64,000 bases of DNA from Endozoicomonas arenosclerae. Lineage in GTDB: Bacteria > Pseudomonadota > Gammaproteobacteria > Pseudomonadales > Endozoicomonadaceae. Numbering within the stretch: position 1 is the stretch's first letter; each line of letters starts with the position of its first letter. A program made the translations under genes and the position numbers. The stretch covers positions 79,511-143,510 of the forward strand of contig NZ_LASA01000051.1 in the NCBI RefSeq assembly GCF_001562015.1, read 5' to 3'. Below, one piece after another: positions 9,022 to 17,646 of this stretch. Below the pieces are notes generated by a model. It had not been told where the DNA came from. It did not search any database and saw nothing but the letters and a program-made list of their open reading frames with translations.

Positions 9022-9816
9022 ATGAGCCAGCTTATGAACGGAACACGCATCATTCAGCTAACAGATACTCATCTGTTCGGCTCTCATGATGGCAGACTGA
9101 TGGGAGCAGATACCAATCAAAGCTTTCAGGCCGTCTGGGAAAGGATTCAGTCTTCTACTTTTAATCCTGAAGCCATATTGGTGACAGGCGATCTGACCCA
9201 GGATGACAGCCTGGAGTCTTATCAGTGGCTGAAGAGCCTTCTGGATACCAGCAACGCACCTTATCTGTGGACCTGTGGTAATCACGATGACGCCAGGCTG
9301 ATGCGTCAGGTTAACCCTGAGGCTATGGTTCATCACATGGATCTGGGAAACTGGCAAGTTGTTATGCTGAATTCCCAGATTCCAGGTCAGATTCCTGGCT
9401 TTTTATCCAGCAAAGAGCTGGCGCTATTGGAACACAGCCTGACCAGTAATCCAGAAAAGTATACCCTGGTGGCATTCCACCACCCGGCCTACTCCATCGA
9501 GAGTCAGTGGCTGGACAATATCAGCCTGAAGAATGCTGCCCAGTTTATGGAGCTGATTCAGTCCTATCCGAACGTGCGGGTAGTCCTTAATGGCCATATT
9601 CATCAGGAAAGAGATCAGCTCGTCGAGGATGTACGGTTTCTCTCTACCCCTTCTACCTGTGTGCAGTTCAAGCCCAAATGCGATGATTTCATGCTGGATG
9701 ACCGCTGGCCTGGCTATAGAGAGCTTGAGCTGATGCCTGATGGCACTGTGAATACTCGAGTTATCAGGCTGGAAGGTTACTCTCTGGAGCTTGATCTCGC
9801 AGCAAACGGCTATTGA
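9022..9816 (+). CDS. cpdA: 3',5'-cyclic-AMP phosphodiesterase CpdA
   Basis: Class III cyclic nucleotide phosphodiesterase that hydrolyses cAMP to AMP in the cytoplasm and so lowers CRP activity. The metallophosphoesterase motifs appear in order: LTDTHLF, GDLTQDD, CGNHDD, FHHPAYS and NGHIHQE, giving the di-metal centre. The 264-aa length matches the family. It follows yqiB as in Escherichia coli. Its presence is consistent with the cAMP/CRP-like sites upstream of the two malE genes in this window. Confidence 0.93.
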   Translation: MSQLMNGTRIIQLTDTHLFGSHDGRLMGADTNQSFQAVWERIQSSTFNPEAILVTGDLTQDDSLESYQWLKSLLDTSNAPYLWTCGNHDDARLMRQVNPEAMVHHMDLGNWQVVMLNSQIPGQIPGFLSSKELALLEHSLTSNPEKYTLVAFHHPAYSIESQWLDNISLKNAAQFMELIQSYPNVRVVLNGHIHQERDQLVEDVRFLSTPSTCVQFKPKCDDFMLDDRWPGYRELELMPDGTVNTRVIRLEGYSLELDLAANGY

Positions 9817-9906
9817 TACCCCGCTTCATATCAGCATTTTTTATTAAAACCCTGGCCACTTTTTTCTAGATTGAAAGATAGGAGCAGTAAAAAAGGAAGT
9901 AAGGAT

Positions 9907-10161
9907 ATGTCCAGGGTAAGGTCAATGCAGTACGATGACCAGGATGAAATCTTCTGGGATTCTGGCCAGGAATACAGGAAGAAACAAACCGCCAAGGAAC
10001 GCTGCAAGCAACGAAGAAACAAGTCAATTCGCCAGGGAATCAATGATTATTGGGACAAAAAATCATTACGTCAAAATCTCGCCGATTCCTATGATGACTT
10101 CGATGATGATAAGGACTCCAGTCAATGGGATGACATCGAAGGTCAGCAGCCTCGACATTGA
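9907..10161 (+). CDS. Small charged hypothetical protein
   Basis: An 84-aa protein using the ATG at 9907, which has a GGAAG site about 7 bases upstream; the frame is open from a TTG at 9871, but that codon lacks a site. The middle is strongly basic (RKKQTAKERCKQRRNK) with a conserved-looking INDYWDKKSLRQNLADSYDD segment and an acidic tail (DDFDDDKDSSQWDD). This layout weakly resembles the short PA3496-like proteins of pseudomonads; I am not certain. A strong terminator follows directly. Confidence 0.6.
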   Translation: MSRVRSMQYDDQDEIFWDSGQEYRKKQTAKERCKQRRNKSIRQGINDYWDKKSLRQNLADSYDDFDDDKDSSQWDDIEGQQPRH

Positions 10162-10172
10162 AATTGACTCAC

Positions 10173-10207
10173 AAAAAAAGCCGCTAATCACAGCGGCTTT
10201 TTTATTT
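10173..10207. terminator. Bidirectional terminator
   Basis: AAAAAAGCCGCT pairs with AGCGGCTTTTTT around a 6-base loop. The A-run and T-run on opposite sides let it end both the small plus-strand gene (stop 10161) and the minus-strand esterase (stop 10280). Confidence 0.93.
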
Positions 10208-10279
10208 ACACGGATGTAATGTATCCCAGAAATGCAGGAGCAATTTCTGGGATTTCTATAAGATGAACTCAGACTGTAT

Positions 10280-11047
10280 TCAAACCTCGAGAAACCTCAT
10301 AAGCGTTCGAGCCACCAGCTCCGGCTTTTCCGCATGGAGCCAATGACCCGTGTCAGCAATTTCTCTTAGAGTTGCTTTGGGAAAATGCTTGAGCACTTCT
10401 TCCCGGTGCTCGGACAGAATGTAATCGGAGTTACCGCCTTTCAGAAACAGGACATCCCCATCAAAAGACCCATCTACAGAATGCCCGGCAAGGATATTCA
10501 GATAATGATGGTGAATGGCATCCAGATTCATTCTCCAGCTGTAGCTGCCCTCATCATTGCGGTAGAGGTTCTTCAACAAAAAGGATCGAACAGCCAGCTC
10601 ATCAACATGTTGACGCAGGGCATGGTCTGCATCTGCCCGCTTCTGCATATTGCCCAGGTCAACGGCAAACAGGCCAGCAAAAACATCGTCATGGCGTCTG
10701 ACCTTGTAATGAACCGGGGCAATATCCATGACCACTAGCTTTTCCACACGCTCGGGATAAGCCAGAGCCGCTTCCATCACCACCTTGCCACCCATAGAAT
10801 GTCCCAGCAGGTGTGCCTTCTCAATCTGTTGATCGTCAAGATACTCAATAATGTCTGCAGCCATAACGGCATAGTCCATTGCATCGTCATGAGGAGATCG
10901 GCCATGGTTTCTTACATCCAGACCATGCACCCGGAACTTCTCGGCCAACTGCCGATTAATGGCGCCCAGGTTTTCCTGCGATCCGAACAGACCATGCACA
11001 CTGATCAGGTGCTCGCCTTCCCCCTGCTGTCTGGCATACAACTTCAT
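10280..11047 (-). CDS. ybfF: Alpha/beta hydrolase, YbfF-type esterase
   Basis: A 255-aa cytosolic esterase of the alpha/beta hydrolase fold. The oxyanion-region motif is VHGLFGSQENLG. The nucleophile elbow is GHSMGG with Ser84, and the catalytic His is in DTGHWLHAEKPE near the C-terminus. The LDVRNHGRSPH stretch and the overall length match YbfF, which acts on short acyl and acyl-CoA esters. The ATG at 11045-11047 is preferred because it follows a purine-rich GGGAGAG site; a GTG eight codons upstream lies within that site. It is a single gene between a terminator and a divergent peptidase. Confidence 0.88.
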   Translation of the reverse strand: MKLYARQQGEGEHLISVHGLFGSQENLGAINRQLAEKFRVHGLDVRNHGRSPHDDAMDYAVMAADIIEYLDDQQIEKAHLLGHSMGGKVVMEAALAYPERVEKLVVMDIAPVHYKVRRHDDVFAGLFAVDLGNMQKRADADHALRQHVDELAVRSFLLKNLYRNDEGSYSWRMNLDAIHHHYLNILAGHSVDGSFDGDVLFLKGGNSDYILSEHREEVLKHFPKATLREIADTGHWLHAEKPELVARTLMRFLEV

Positions 11048-11300
11048 GAGTTTCTCTATCTCTCCCGTCACCTGTAACCGGTTCTGATAACCGCCGGTTC
11101 ATATTGTTAACATCTGAGTAATTTTACTGACTCGACCTGTAATTATCAGGATATTTTTGCCCGGCTTCAAAACCTATTATTAAGAAGTTAACGAAACAGA
11201 ATACCTATGCAGGCTGTCATTTTTATCCCGCCAGTCTGCTGACATCAGGACACTCAACGCCTGGTGCTTAAACACGTTTCTGCCTATGAGGCCACAAGCC

Positions 11301-12443
11301 ATGTCTACACAAACTTTCAGCCTTGATGCTTACCTGGAAGAACTGAAACCACTGATCAATATTGACTGTGGAACCAATACTCCCGCTGGCGTAGCCGCCA
11401 TTGCTGACATCATGACCGGCAAATACGAATCACTGGGCTGGCATGTTACAAGACACGCCTTCGGGGAAGAAGTCGGTCCTGGCCTTCAGGTGACCAACAA
11501 ACCCGATGCGCAAGAGTATGACATCATGCTGGTGGGTCACATGGATACTGTGTTTCCAGAAGGAACTGTATCAGAATGGTCTTTCACACGGGATACGGAA
11601 AAAGCCTATGGCCCCGGTGTAGCGGATATGAAATCCGGTCTGCTGAACATTTTCCTGACCCTGAAAAACATGCCTGCTGACGCTCTGGATCGCCTGAGCA
11701 TCTGTGTCTGTATGAATCCGGATGAAGAAACAGGCTCCACTTACTCTTCCGATTGGATCAAGAGCGTAGCCCTTAAGAGCCGTTGCGTTCTGGTGGCTGA
11801 AGCTGCCCGAGTTGATGGTTCTCTGGTTAAAGCCAGGAAAGGTCTGGGTGTGTACGAAATTGAATTCCACGGCAAAGCCGCTCACGCAGGTAATGAACCT
11901 CAAAAAGGTATTTCTGCCATAACCGAGTTTGCCCAATGGGTGACCCGCCTGAATCAGGAAACCAACTTCGAAACCGGCACAACCCTTAACTTCGGTACTA
12001 TTCAAGGCGGAACCACCAGCAACGTAGTGCCTGATTTTGCCAAAGCAGTCCTCGACATCCGTTTCTGGAATAACGACGACTATGACGGCATTGAAAAGCT
12101 GGTCAATGAAATGGCCGAAGCACCTTTCCTGGAAGGTATGCAGATCAAACTGAACCGCATTGCTCACAAGCCGGCTTTCACCCCCACCGAAAAAAGTGAA
12201 AAGCTAATGGCCCTGATCGAGGAAAGCGGTCAGCAAATGGATCTGCCCATTACCTGGACAGCAGCAGGTGGTGGCTCTGATGCAAACTACACAGGCGCAC
12301 TGGGTGTCCCAACTGTTGATGGCCTGGGTCCTATTGGTGCAGGCATGCACAGCCGTAATGAATTCCTTGTACTGGATTCAATCGAACCTCGTCTGCAACT
12401 GCTGCGCAACGTGATCATCAACCTGGCTGAAAAGCCACTCTGA
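11301..12443 (+). CDS. M20 family metallopeptidase, carboxypeptidase G2-like
   Basis: Zinc peptidase of the M20A/CPG2 group, which releases C-terminal glutamate or similar residues. Visible metal and catalytic motifs are GHMDTVF, GPGVADMKSG, NPDEETGS with the catalytic Glu pair, EAAR and a C-terminal GAGMHSRNE His ligand. The dimerisation domain lies between (KARKGLGVYEIEFHGKAAHAG). No signal peptide is seen, so it is probably cytoplasmic, unlike secreted CPG2. The ATG at 11301 has GAGG 8 bases upstream; an ATG five codons earlier contains that site. Substrate cannot be fixed from sequence. Confidence 0.87.
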   Translation: MSTQTFSLDAYLEELKPLINIDCGTNTPAGVAAIADIMTGKYESLGWHVTRHAFGEEVGPGLQVTNKPDAQEYDIMLVGHMDTVFPEGTVSEWSFTRDTEKAYGPGVADMKSGLLNIFLTLKNMPADALDRLSICVCMNPDEETGSTYSSDWIKSVALKSRCVLVAEAARVDGSLVKARKGLGVYEIEFHGKAAHAGNEPQKGISAITEFAQWVTRLNQETNFETGTTLNFGTIQGGTTSNVVPDFAKAVLDIRFWNNDDYDGIEKLVNEMAEAPFLEGMQIKLNRIAHKPAFTPTEKSEKLMALIEESGQQMDLPITWTAAGGGSDANYTGALGVPTVDGLGPIGAGMHSRNEFLVLDSIEPRLQLLRNVIINLAEKPL

Positions 12444-12451
12444 TGATGACA

Positions 12452-12480
12452 GGTCAGGAAAGTGCCCTGCTTTCCTGACC
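12452..12480. terminator. Hairpin after the M20 peptidase gene
   Basis: An 11-bp perfect stem GGTCAGGAAAG/CTTTCCTGACC with a 7-base loop starts 9 bases after the peptidase stop codon. There is no clean U-tract, so termination may be partial or it may be a 3'-end stability element. The next gene has its own ribosome site 70 bases on. Confidence 0.55.
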
Positions 12481-12557
12481 CTACCTTATCTGGCCTTTTC
12501 GTCCTTCCAACTGCTAATCTGAATCGTATAACTTTTTTCTCTGGTAAGGACGCCAAT

Positions 12558-13448
12558 ATGAAAGGGCCTCAATGGATCTTCGGCCTGTTGATCTCTGCTT
12601 TCTCCATAACCGCCTGGTCTGCCCCTGTTCCTCCATTAAAACCTGAACTGCCTTCTGAGCAGGTTATACCCGACGAAGAGGGATGGTGGGGTACCGGTTT
12701 TCTGGTAGGCACCCTTTCATCAAAGGGCTGGGAAAGTGGCTTTATCTGGGAATCCGGTGAACTTGAGATACAGGCAGGTGATGGCGCTTATACAAAGAAG
12801 CTCTACCCTGCTGAGACTTACGACGTTTCCATACAGCCTGAATATCGATACCTGTGGGATCAGTTAAAAGTCTCCAGTAAACCGGTAGTGATCAAATACA
12901 AATACCCCTTCTGGTACAACTCCATGGCCACTAACAGTCGTTACCGGGCCATCGAAGTCAGACCTGTTGAGAGCAGTTTTTCGAAAACCCCCTCTTTCAC
13001 GCAATTTCCAAACGGAATTGAATCAAAGCCGGTCATCGAGAACTCAAGAGTATTCGGCCAATGGCAAACCTTTGGCCTGATTCTCCATGTGGCACGCTGG
13101 GGACAAGTTGTCATGGATCACAAATGCACTGTTTATCTGCACCTGGGCGGCACAACCCGAATTTCAAAAACAGAACAAGTCTACAGACCCGCTCTGGAAT
13201 ACAATGTTTTTCAGAACGACTACGAAGTCAGGACTGTACTCACCTACGAAACTTACGAGATTGAAGTTCCGAACATAGTGCAACTGTTCACATACAACGA
13301 AGCCATCTGTCGCTATGCAGAAGATGCAGCCATAGCCCAGTCAGAAGTTTATGTTGAGTACACCGGCTTGAGAACTCAGGCCGATACAGAAACGTATTCA
13401 ATTTTGCATGGCATCCAGGTTGAAGATCCCTATGACGAGGATGATTGA
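12558..13448 (+). CDS. Secreted hypothetical protein
   Basis: A 296-aa protein starting at the ATG at 12558, with an AAGGA site upstream. It has a Sec signal peptide (GPQWIFGLLISAFSITAWSA-APV), then a proline-rich stretch and a beta-rich body with many aromatic residues (WWGTGFLVG, KYPFWYNSMATNSRYR). It has two cysteines and an acidic end (EDPYDEDD). The NSRY/EVRPV segment suggests an export-associated domain, but I cannot assign a family. It is likely periplasmic or surface-exposed. It is downstream of, but probably not coupled to, the M20 peptidase. Confidence 0.7.
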   Translation: MKGPQWIFGLLISAFSITAWSAPVPPLKPELPSEQVIPDEEGWWGTGFLVGTLSSKGWESGFIWESGELEIQAGDGAYTKKLYPAETYDVSIQPEYRYLWDQLKVSSKPVVIKYKYPFWYNSMATNSRYRAIEVRPVESSFSKTPSFTQFPNGIESKPVIENSRVFGQWQTFGLILHVARWGQVVMDHKCTVYLHLGGTTRISKTEQVYRPALEYNVFQNDYEVRTVLTYETYEIEVPNIVQLFTYNEAICRYAEDAAIAQSEVYVEYTGLRTQADTETYSILHGIQVEDPYDEDD

Positions 13449-14144
13449 GAGGCTACTAATTCCACATTGCTTCTTAAAAATGGATGCCCGAATAAAAAAA
13501 TAAGAATTGTCGTATATTGGATTTACCACCTAAAGTGCTATCAGGGATAATTTGAAACTATTCACTCTTTCAAAGTCCCATCAGTAAAGAAGTCAGTATT
13601 CTGAAATTTATTAACAAAGACATAGAAAATCAAAAATTAAAAATTCTCGAAGTGAAAATGGTCGTTCTGAAATTCTTAAGTTTTATCGAAACTTTAATAA
13701 TGACCAAAAATGAAATTACACCGCTCTATTAAATTGGCCTCAAATTTTAATATCACCACATCCCCGCTGTGTTTTAGCCTGAATTGTTATTCATGGGATA
13801 TGAGTGATTACAGAACAACATCACCTCAACGTTCAAAAATTTTCACTGGTGACTAACAGCAATCCCCTTTAAGATGGGTAGATTAACCCTTCCGAAAATT
13901 TCTTTTTTTCCTTTTATATCAACAAGTTAAGCACATCTCGTCGTATACGAAAAAGTCCCAAAAGCAGTAGACATTTATACGGATAATCTCTATAACGTTA
14001 ATTGTGATCAACACAAACAGAGCACCTGAACCTGGCAAGTATTAATTCGGTGTCGTGTGATTCGCAGTAACAATACAGTGCCCAGATAAACAAAAATATT
14101 AGTACGCCTATGATCATGGAGGTCATGGCGAGGGGGAGCCTGAT
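13449..14144. other. AT-rich intergenic leader before prkA
   Basis: About 0.7 kb with no convincing gene and markedly lower GC than its neighbours. It should carry the prkA promoter. A short inverted repeat TTGTG-ATCAA-CACAA lies at 14002-14016. A very good ribosome site (GAGGGGGAG) precedes the prkA start. I looked for a sigma-54 -24/-12 element, because yeaG is nitrogen-regulated in enterobacteria, and found no clear match. Confidence 0.6.
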
Positions 14145-16067
14145 ATGTCTATATTTTCTCATTACCAGGAAAGGTACGAATCTACTCAACAAGAGGAGAT
14201 GAGCCTTCAGGAGTACCTGGATCTTTGCAAGACCGACCCTGGTGCCTATGCCAATGCGGCAGAGAGAATGCTGTCGGCCATTGGCGAACCAGAAATCGTT
14301 GATACATCACGAGATCCGCGACTGAGTCGCATCTTTTCCAATAAGCTGATCAAGCGTTATCCTGCGTTTGAAGAATTCTATGGCATGGAAGAAGCGATCG
14401 AACAGATTGTTTCTTATTTCAAACATGCCGCCCAGGGTCTGGAAGAAAAGAAACAGATTCTGTATTTGCTGGGTCCGGTAGGGGGTGGTAAATCCTCTCT
14501 GGCTGAGCGTCTTAAAGCCCTGATGGAACATATGCCTTTCTATGCCATCAAGGGATCACCGGTTTTTGAATCGCCACTGGGACTTTTCAACCCGGAAGAA
14601 GACGGCAAGATTCTGACCGAAGAATATAAAATTCCAGGTCGTTACCTGAAATACATCATGTCTCCCTGGGCAGTTAAACGACTGCACGAGTTTGGTGGCG
14701 ACATTTCCAAATTCCGCGTAGTTAAAGTTTACCCAAGCCGCCTGAATCAGGTAGCTATTGCCAAAACCGAGCCAGGTGATGAAAACAACCAGGACATCTC
14801 CAGTCTGGTAGGTAAGGTAGACATTCGTCAGCTGGAAGAATTCTCCCAGGACGATCCGGATGCCTACAGCTTCTCTGGTGCACTCTGCCGTGCCAACCAG
14901 GGTGTGATGGAATTTGTAGAGATGTTCAAAGCGCCAGTGAAGGTACTGCACCCACTGCTGACCGCTACCCAGGAAGGTAACTACAACTCTACCGAAGGTA
15001 TGGGCGCGATTCCTTTTGAAGGTATCCTGCTGGCTCACTCCAACGAATCCGAGTGGCAGACCTTCCGTAACAACAAAACCAACGAAGCCTTCATTGACCG
15101 TGTCAACATCGTTAAGGTGCCTTACTGCACACGTATCAATGAAGAAGTGGGCATTTACGAAAAACTGCTGGAGCACAGCTCTCTGAAAAATGCGCCATGC
15201 GCACCTGATACTCTGAAAATGCTGGCCCAGTTCTCCGTTCTGTCCCGTATCAAGGAGCCAGATAATTCTTCTATATTCTCCAAGATGCGTGTTTACAACG
15301 GTGAGAACCTGAAAGACACCGATCCAAACGCCAAGCCTCTGCAGGAATACAAAGATGCAGCCGGAGTTGACGAAGGTATGGACGGCCTTTCTACCCGTTT
15401 CGCGTTCAAGATTCTGTCCAAGGTCTTCAACTTCGACTCCACGGAAGTAGCGGCCAACCCGGTACACCTGATGTACGTTCTGGAACAGCAGATTGAACAG
15501 CAGCAGTTCCCTGACGAAGTGACCGATCGTTACATGCGCTTCATCAAGGAATACCTGACGCCTAAGTATGTTGAGTTCCTGGGCAAGGAAATTCAGACCG
15601 CGTATCTGGAGTCTTACTCCGATTACGGTCAGAACATCTTTGACCGTTACATCACTTACGCTGACTTCTGGATTCAGGATCAGGAATTCCGTGATCCGGA
15701 TACCGGCCACATTCTGGACCGTGGTGCCCTGAATGATGAGCTGGAGAAAATCGAGAAGCCAGCAGGCATCGCTAACCCGAAAGACTTCCGTAACGAAGTG
15801 GTTAACTTTGTACTGCGTGCCCGTGCCAACCACGAAGGTAAAAACCCAAGCTGGTTGAGCTACGAGAAAATGCGTGCAGTGATCGAGAAGAAGATGTTCT
15901 CCAACACTGAAGATCTGCTGCCTGTGATTTCCTTCAATGCCAAGGGATCCAACGAAGATCAGCGCAAACACGCAGACTTTGTGAAGCGTATGGTGGAATA
16001 CGGCTACACCGAGAAACAGGTTCGCCTGCTCTCTGAGTGGTACATCCGGGTTCGCAAGTCACAATAA
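14145..16067 (+). CDS. yeaG: PrkA family serine protein kinase (YeaG)
   Basis: A 640-aa AAA+ protein of the PrkA/YeaG family, a stress and starvation-linked Ser/Thr kinase. The N-terminal AAA domain has Walker A GPVGGGKSS (110-118) and the family segments YLLGPVGGGKSSLAERLK and GLFNPEEDG. The C-terminal kinase-like domain is present (MRVYNGENLKDTDPN, DEGMDGLSTRFAFKIL). The length is almost that of Escherichia coli YeaG (644). It is followed by yeaH and a SpoVR gene, the conserved partner set. Codon use is visibly more optimised than in the neighbouring genes, which suggests high expression. Confidence 0.96.
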   Translation: MSIFSHYQERYESTQQEEMSLQEYLDLCKTDPGAYANAAERMLSAIGEPEIVDTSRDPRLSRIFSNKLIKRYPAFEEFYGMEEAIEQIVSYFKHAAQGLEEKKQILYLLGPVGGGKSSLAERLKALMEHMPFYAIKGSPVFESPLGLFNPEEDGKILTEEYKIPGRYLKYIMSPWAVKRLHEFGGDISKFRVVKVYPSRLNQVAIAKTEPGDENNQDISSLVGKVDIRQLEEFSQDDPDAYSFSGALCRANQGVMEFVEMFKAPVKVLHPLLTATQEGNYNSTEGMGAIPFEGILLAHSNESEWQTFRNNKTNEAFIDRVNIVKVPYCTRINEEVGIYEKLLEHSSLKNAPCAPDTLKMLAQFSVLSRIKEPDNSSIFSKMRVYNGENLKDTDPNAKPLQEYKDAAGVDEGMDGLSTRFAFKILSKVFNFDSTEVAANPVHLMYVLEQQIEQQQFPDEVTDRYMRFIKEYLTPKYVEFLGKEIQTAYLESYSDYGQNIFDRYITYADFWIQDQEFRDPDTGHILDRGALNDELEKIEKPAGIANPKDFRNEVVNFVLRARANHEGKNPSWLSYEKMRAVIEKKMFSNTEDLLPVISFNAKGSNEDQRKHADFVKRMVEYGYTEKQVRLLSEWYIRVRKSQ

Positions 16068-16362
16068 TCTCTGAACCGGTCTGTCTGCTGCTGAAACAGT
16101 GGCAGACAGAACTCCAGACAGAGACCTCATATCAGCCGCGCCTTCGGGCGCTTCTGCGTCTTGCAAACCTGACATCAACCATAGAAGTCATCGCCACTGT
16201 CTGGAAATACTTCCAACCTGGCAACTCTATGGCATAGCACAGCCCTGAGCTGACAATGAAAATACAGCCTTGAGCCAAAATTGCAGCTCCTCCTTAAAAA
16301 GGTGTTGTAAAGAAAATGGAGAGCTGTATTTCTTAGCTAACAGTACCTAAGGAGAGCGTCCT
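16068..16362. other. Intergenic region prkA-yeaH with stem-forming repeats
   Basis: A 295-bp gap in an otherwise tight gene set. AAAATACAGC (about 16259) can pair with GCTGTATTTC (about 16323), with TGCAGCTCC/GGAGAGCT inside, giving a long-range stem just before the yeaH ribosome site (AAGGAGAG). It may adjust yeaH translation or RNA processing. No gene is visible. Confidence 0.4.
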
Positions 16363-17646
16363 ATGAGCATAATAATTGACCGACGCCTCAATGCGAAAAA
16401 GAAAAGCACGGTCAACCGGCAGCGTTTCCTGAGGCGCTATAAAGGTCTGGTAAAAGAAGCAGTCCAAGATGCTGTTGATCAACGTTCCATTACCGACGTT
16501 GATAGCGGCAGTGATATCAGTATTCCCAAGAAAGACCTGTCTGAGCCGGTTTTTCATCACGGTCAGGGTGGCCGTGTGGAGCAGGTTCATCCAGGCAATA
16601 AAGAATTCACGACAGGTGACAGATTCCAGCGCCCCGAAGGCGGTGGTGGTCAAGGCAGCGGTGAAGGCGAAGCCAGCAACAGCGGCTCCGGCGAAGATGA
16701 TTTTATCTTCTCTATTAACCGTGAAGAGTTTCTCGAGTATCTGTTCGAAGATCTTGAGCTGCCCAACCTGCTTCGCAAAGAGTTGAAAGACTCCACCGAC
16801 TTTAAACTTAAGCGCGCCGGTTACACTTCTGCCGGTGCTCCGGATCGACTGAACGTTGTGCGCTCACTGAAAGCAGCACACGCCCGTCGTATTGCTCTTT
16901 CCGGTAAAGATCGAAAAGAAATCCGTGCCCTGAAGCGTCAGCTGCGGGAAATGGAAGTAAGTCCTGAAACTAACGACGAAGCACTGAAAAAAGAAATTCA
17001 GGATCAAATCTCAACCCTGAACAAAAAGCTCAAGCGCTTGCCGTTCATTGATGACTTTGATCTGAAATTCAACAACCTGGTGAAAGTACCACAGCCTTCC
17101 AGCAAGGCCGTGATGTTCTGTGTCATGGATGTTTCCGGTTCCATGACCCGTGAAATCAAGGATATTGCCAAGCGCTTCTTCCTGTTGCTTTACCTGTTCC
17201 TGGAACGCAACTACGAGAAGATCGAAGTGGTATTCATCCGTCACCACAGTGAAGCTCGCGAATGTAATGAGCATGATTTCTTCTATGCCCGCGAGACCGG
17301 TGGCACCGTAGTGTCTTCAGCACTAACCCTGACAGACGACATCATCACAGAACGCTACTCACCGAATGAGTGGAACATTTATGTAGCCCAGGCTTCAGAC
17401 GGTGATAACTGGGAAGCAGACTCTGCCAAGTGCCGCAACATTATTGTCGATAAGTTGCTGCCACTGACTCAGTACTACTCCTATGTAGAAATCACAGATC
17501 GACACCATCAGAACCTGTGGCATGAATACAAAATGATTGAAAAGGCTCACGCCGGTCATTTTGCCATGCAACAGATTCGCAATGCGGGTGAGATCTATCC
17601 GGTTTTCCGCAAACTCTTCGAAAAGAAGGAGGGTCAAAATGCCTGA
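16363..17646 (+). CDS. yeaH: YeaH/YhbH family protein (DUF444)
   Basis: A 427-aa protein of the DUF444 family, the usual partner of PrkA. The N-terminus is MSIIIDRRLNAKKKSTVNRQRFLRR in pattern, typical of YeaH. A low-complexity Gly/Ser linker (GEGGGQGSGEGEASNSGSG-like, about residues 93-115) follows. The C-terminal half is a von Willebrand A-like fold with an intact MIDAS DVSGSMTREIK and TGGTVVSSAL. Its biochemical activity is unknown; it acts genetically with YeaG in stress responses. It overlaps the SpoVR start by 8 bases. Confidence 0.95.
   Translation: MSIIIDRRLNAKKKSTVNRQRFLRRYKGLVKEAVQDAVDQRSITDVDSGSDISIPKKDLSEPVFHHGQGGRVEQVHPGNKEFTTGDRFQRPEGGGGQGSGEGEASNSGSGEDDFIFSINREEFLEYLFEDLELPNLLRKELKDSTDFKLKRAGYTSAGAPDRLNVVRSLKAAHARRIALSGKDRKEIRALKRQLREMEVSPETNDEALKKEIQDQISTLNKKLKRLPFIDDFDLKFNNLVKVPQPSSKAVMFCVMDVSGSMTREIKDIAKRFFLLLYLFLERNYEKIEVVFIRHHSEARECNEHDFFYARETGGTVVSSALTLTDDIITERYSPNEWNIYVAQASDGDNWEADSAKCRNIIVDKLLPLTQYYSYVEITDRHHQNLWHEYKMIEKAHAGHFAMQQIRNAGEIYPVFRKLFEKKEGQNA

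Noticed and set aside
13981..14144. Sigma-54 promoter before prkA
   Set aside because: A TGGCA-like word (about 14034) is present but the required GC at -12 spacing is not.
13998..14192. Minus-strand 42-64-aa frame with a hydrophobic segment in the prkA leader
   Set aside because: No ribosome site before any ATG, and it runs into the prkA ribosome site and start; the hydrophobic stretch arises from AT-rich sequence.
14556..15971. 471-codon open frame antisense to prkA
   Set aside because: It is an in-phase mirror of a highly codon-biased gene; prkA has full family motifs on the other strand, and the antisense frame has no ribosome site or recognisable domain.
16037..16237. 66-codon frame overlapping the prkA end
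   Set aside because: Begins inside prkA in another frame, no ribosome site, no recognisable sequence.
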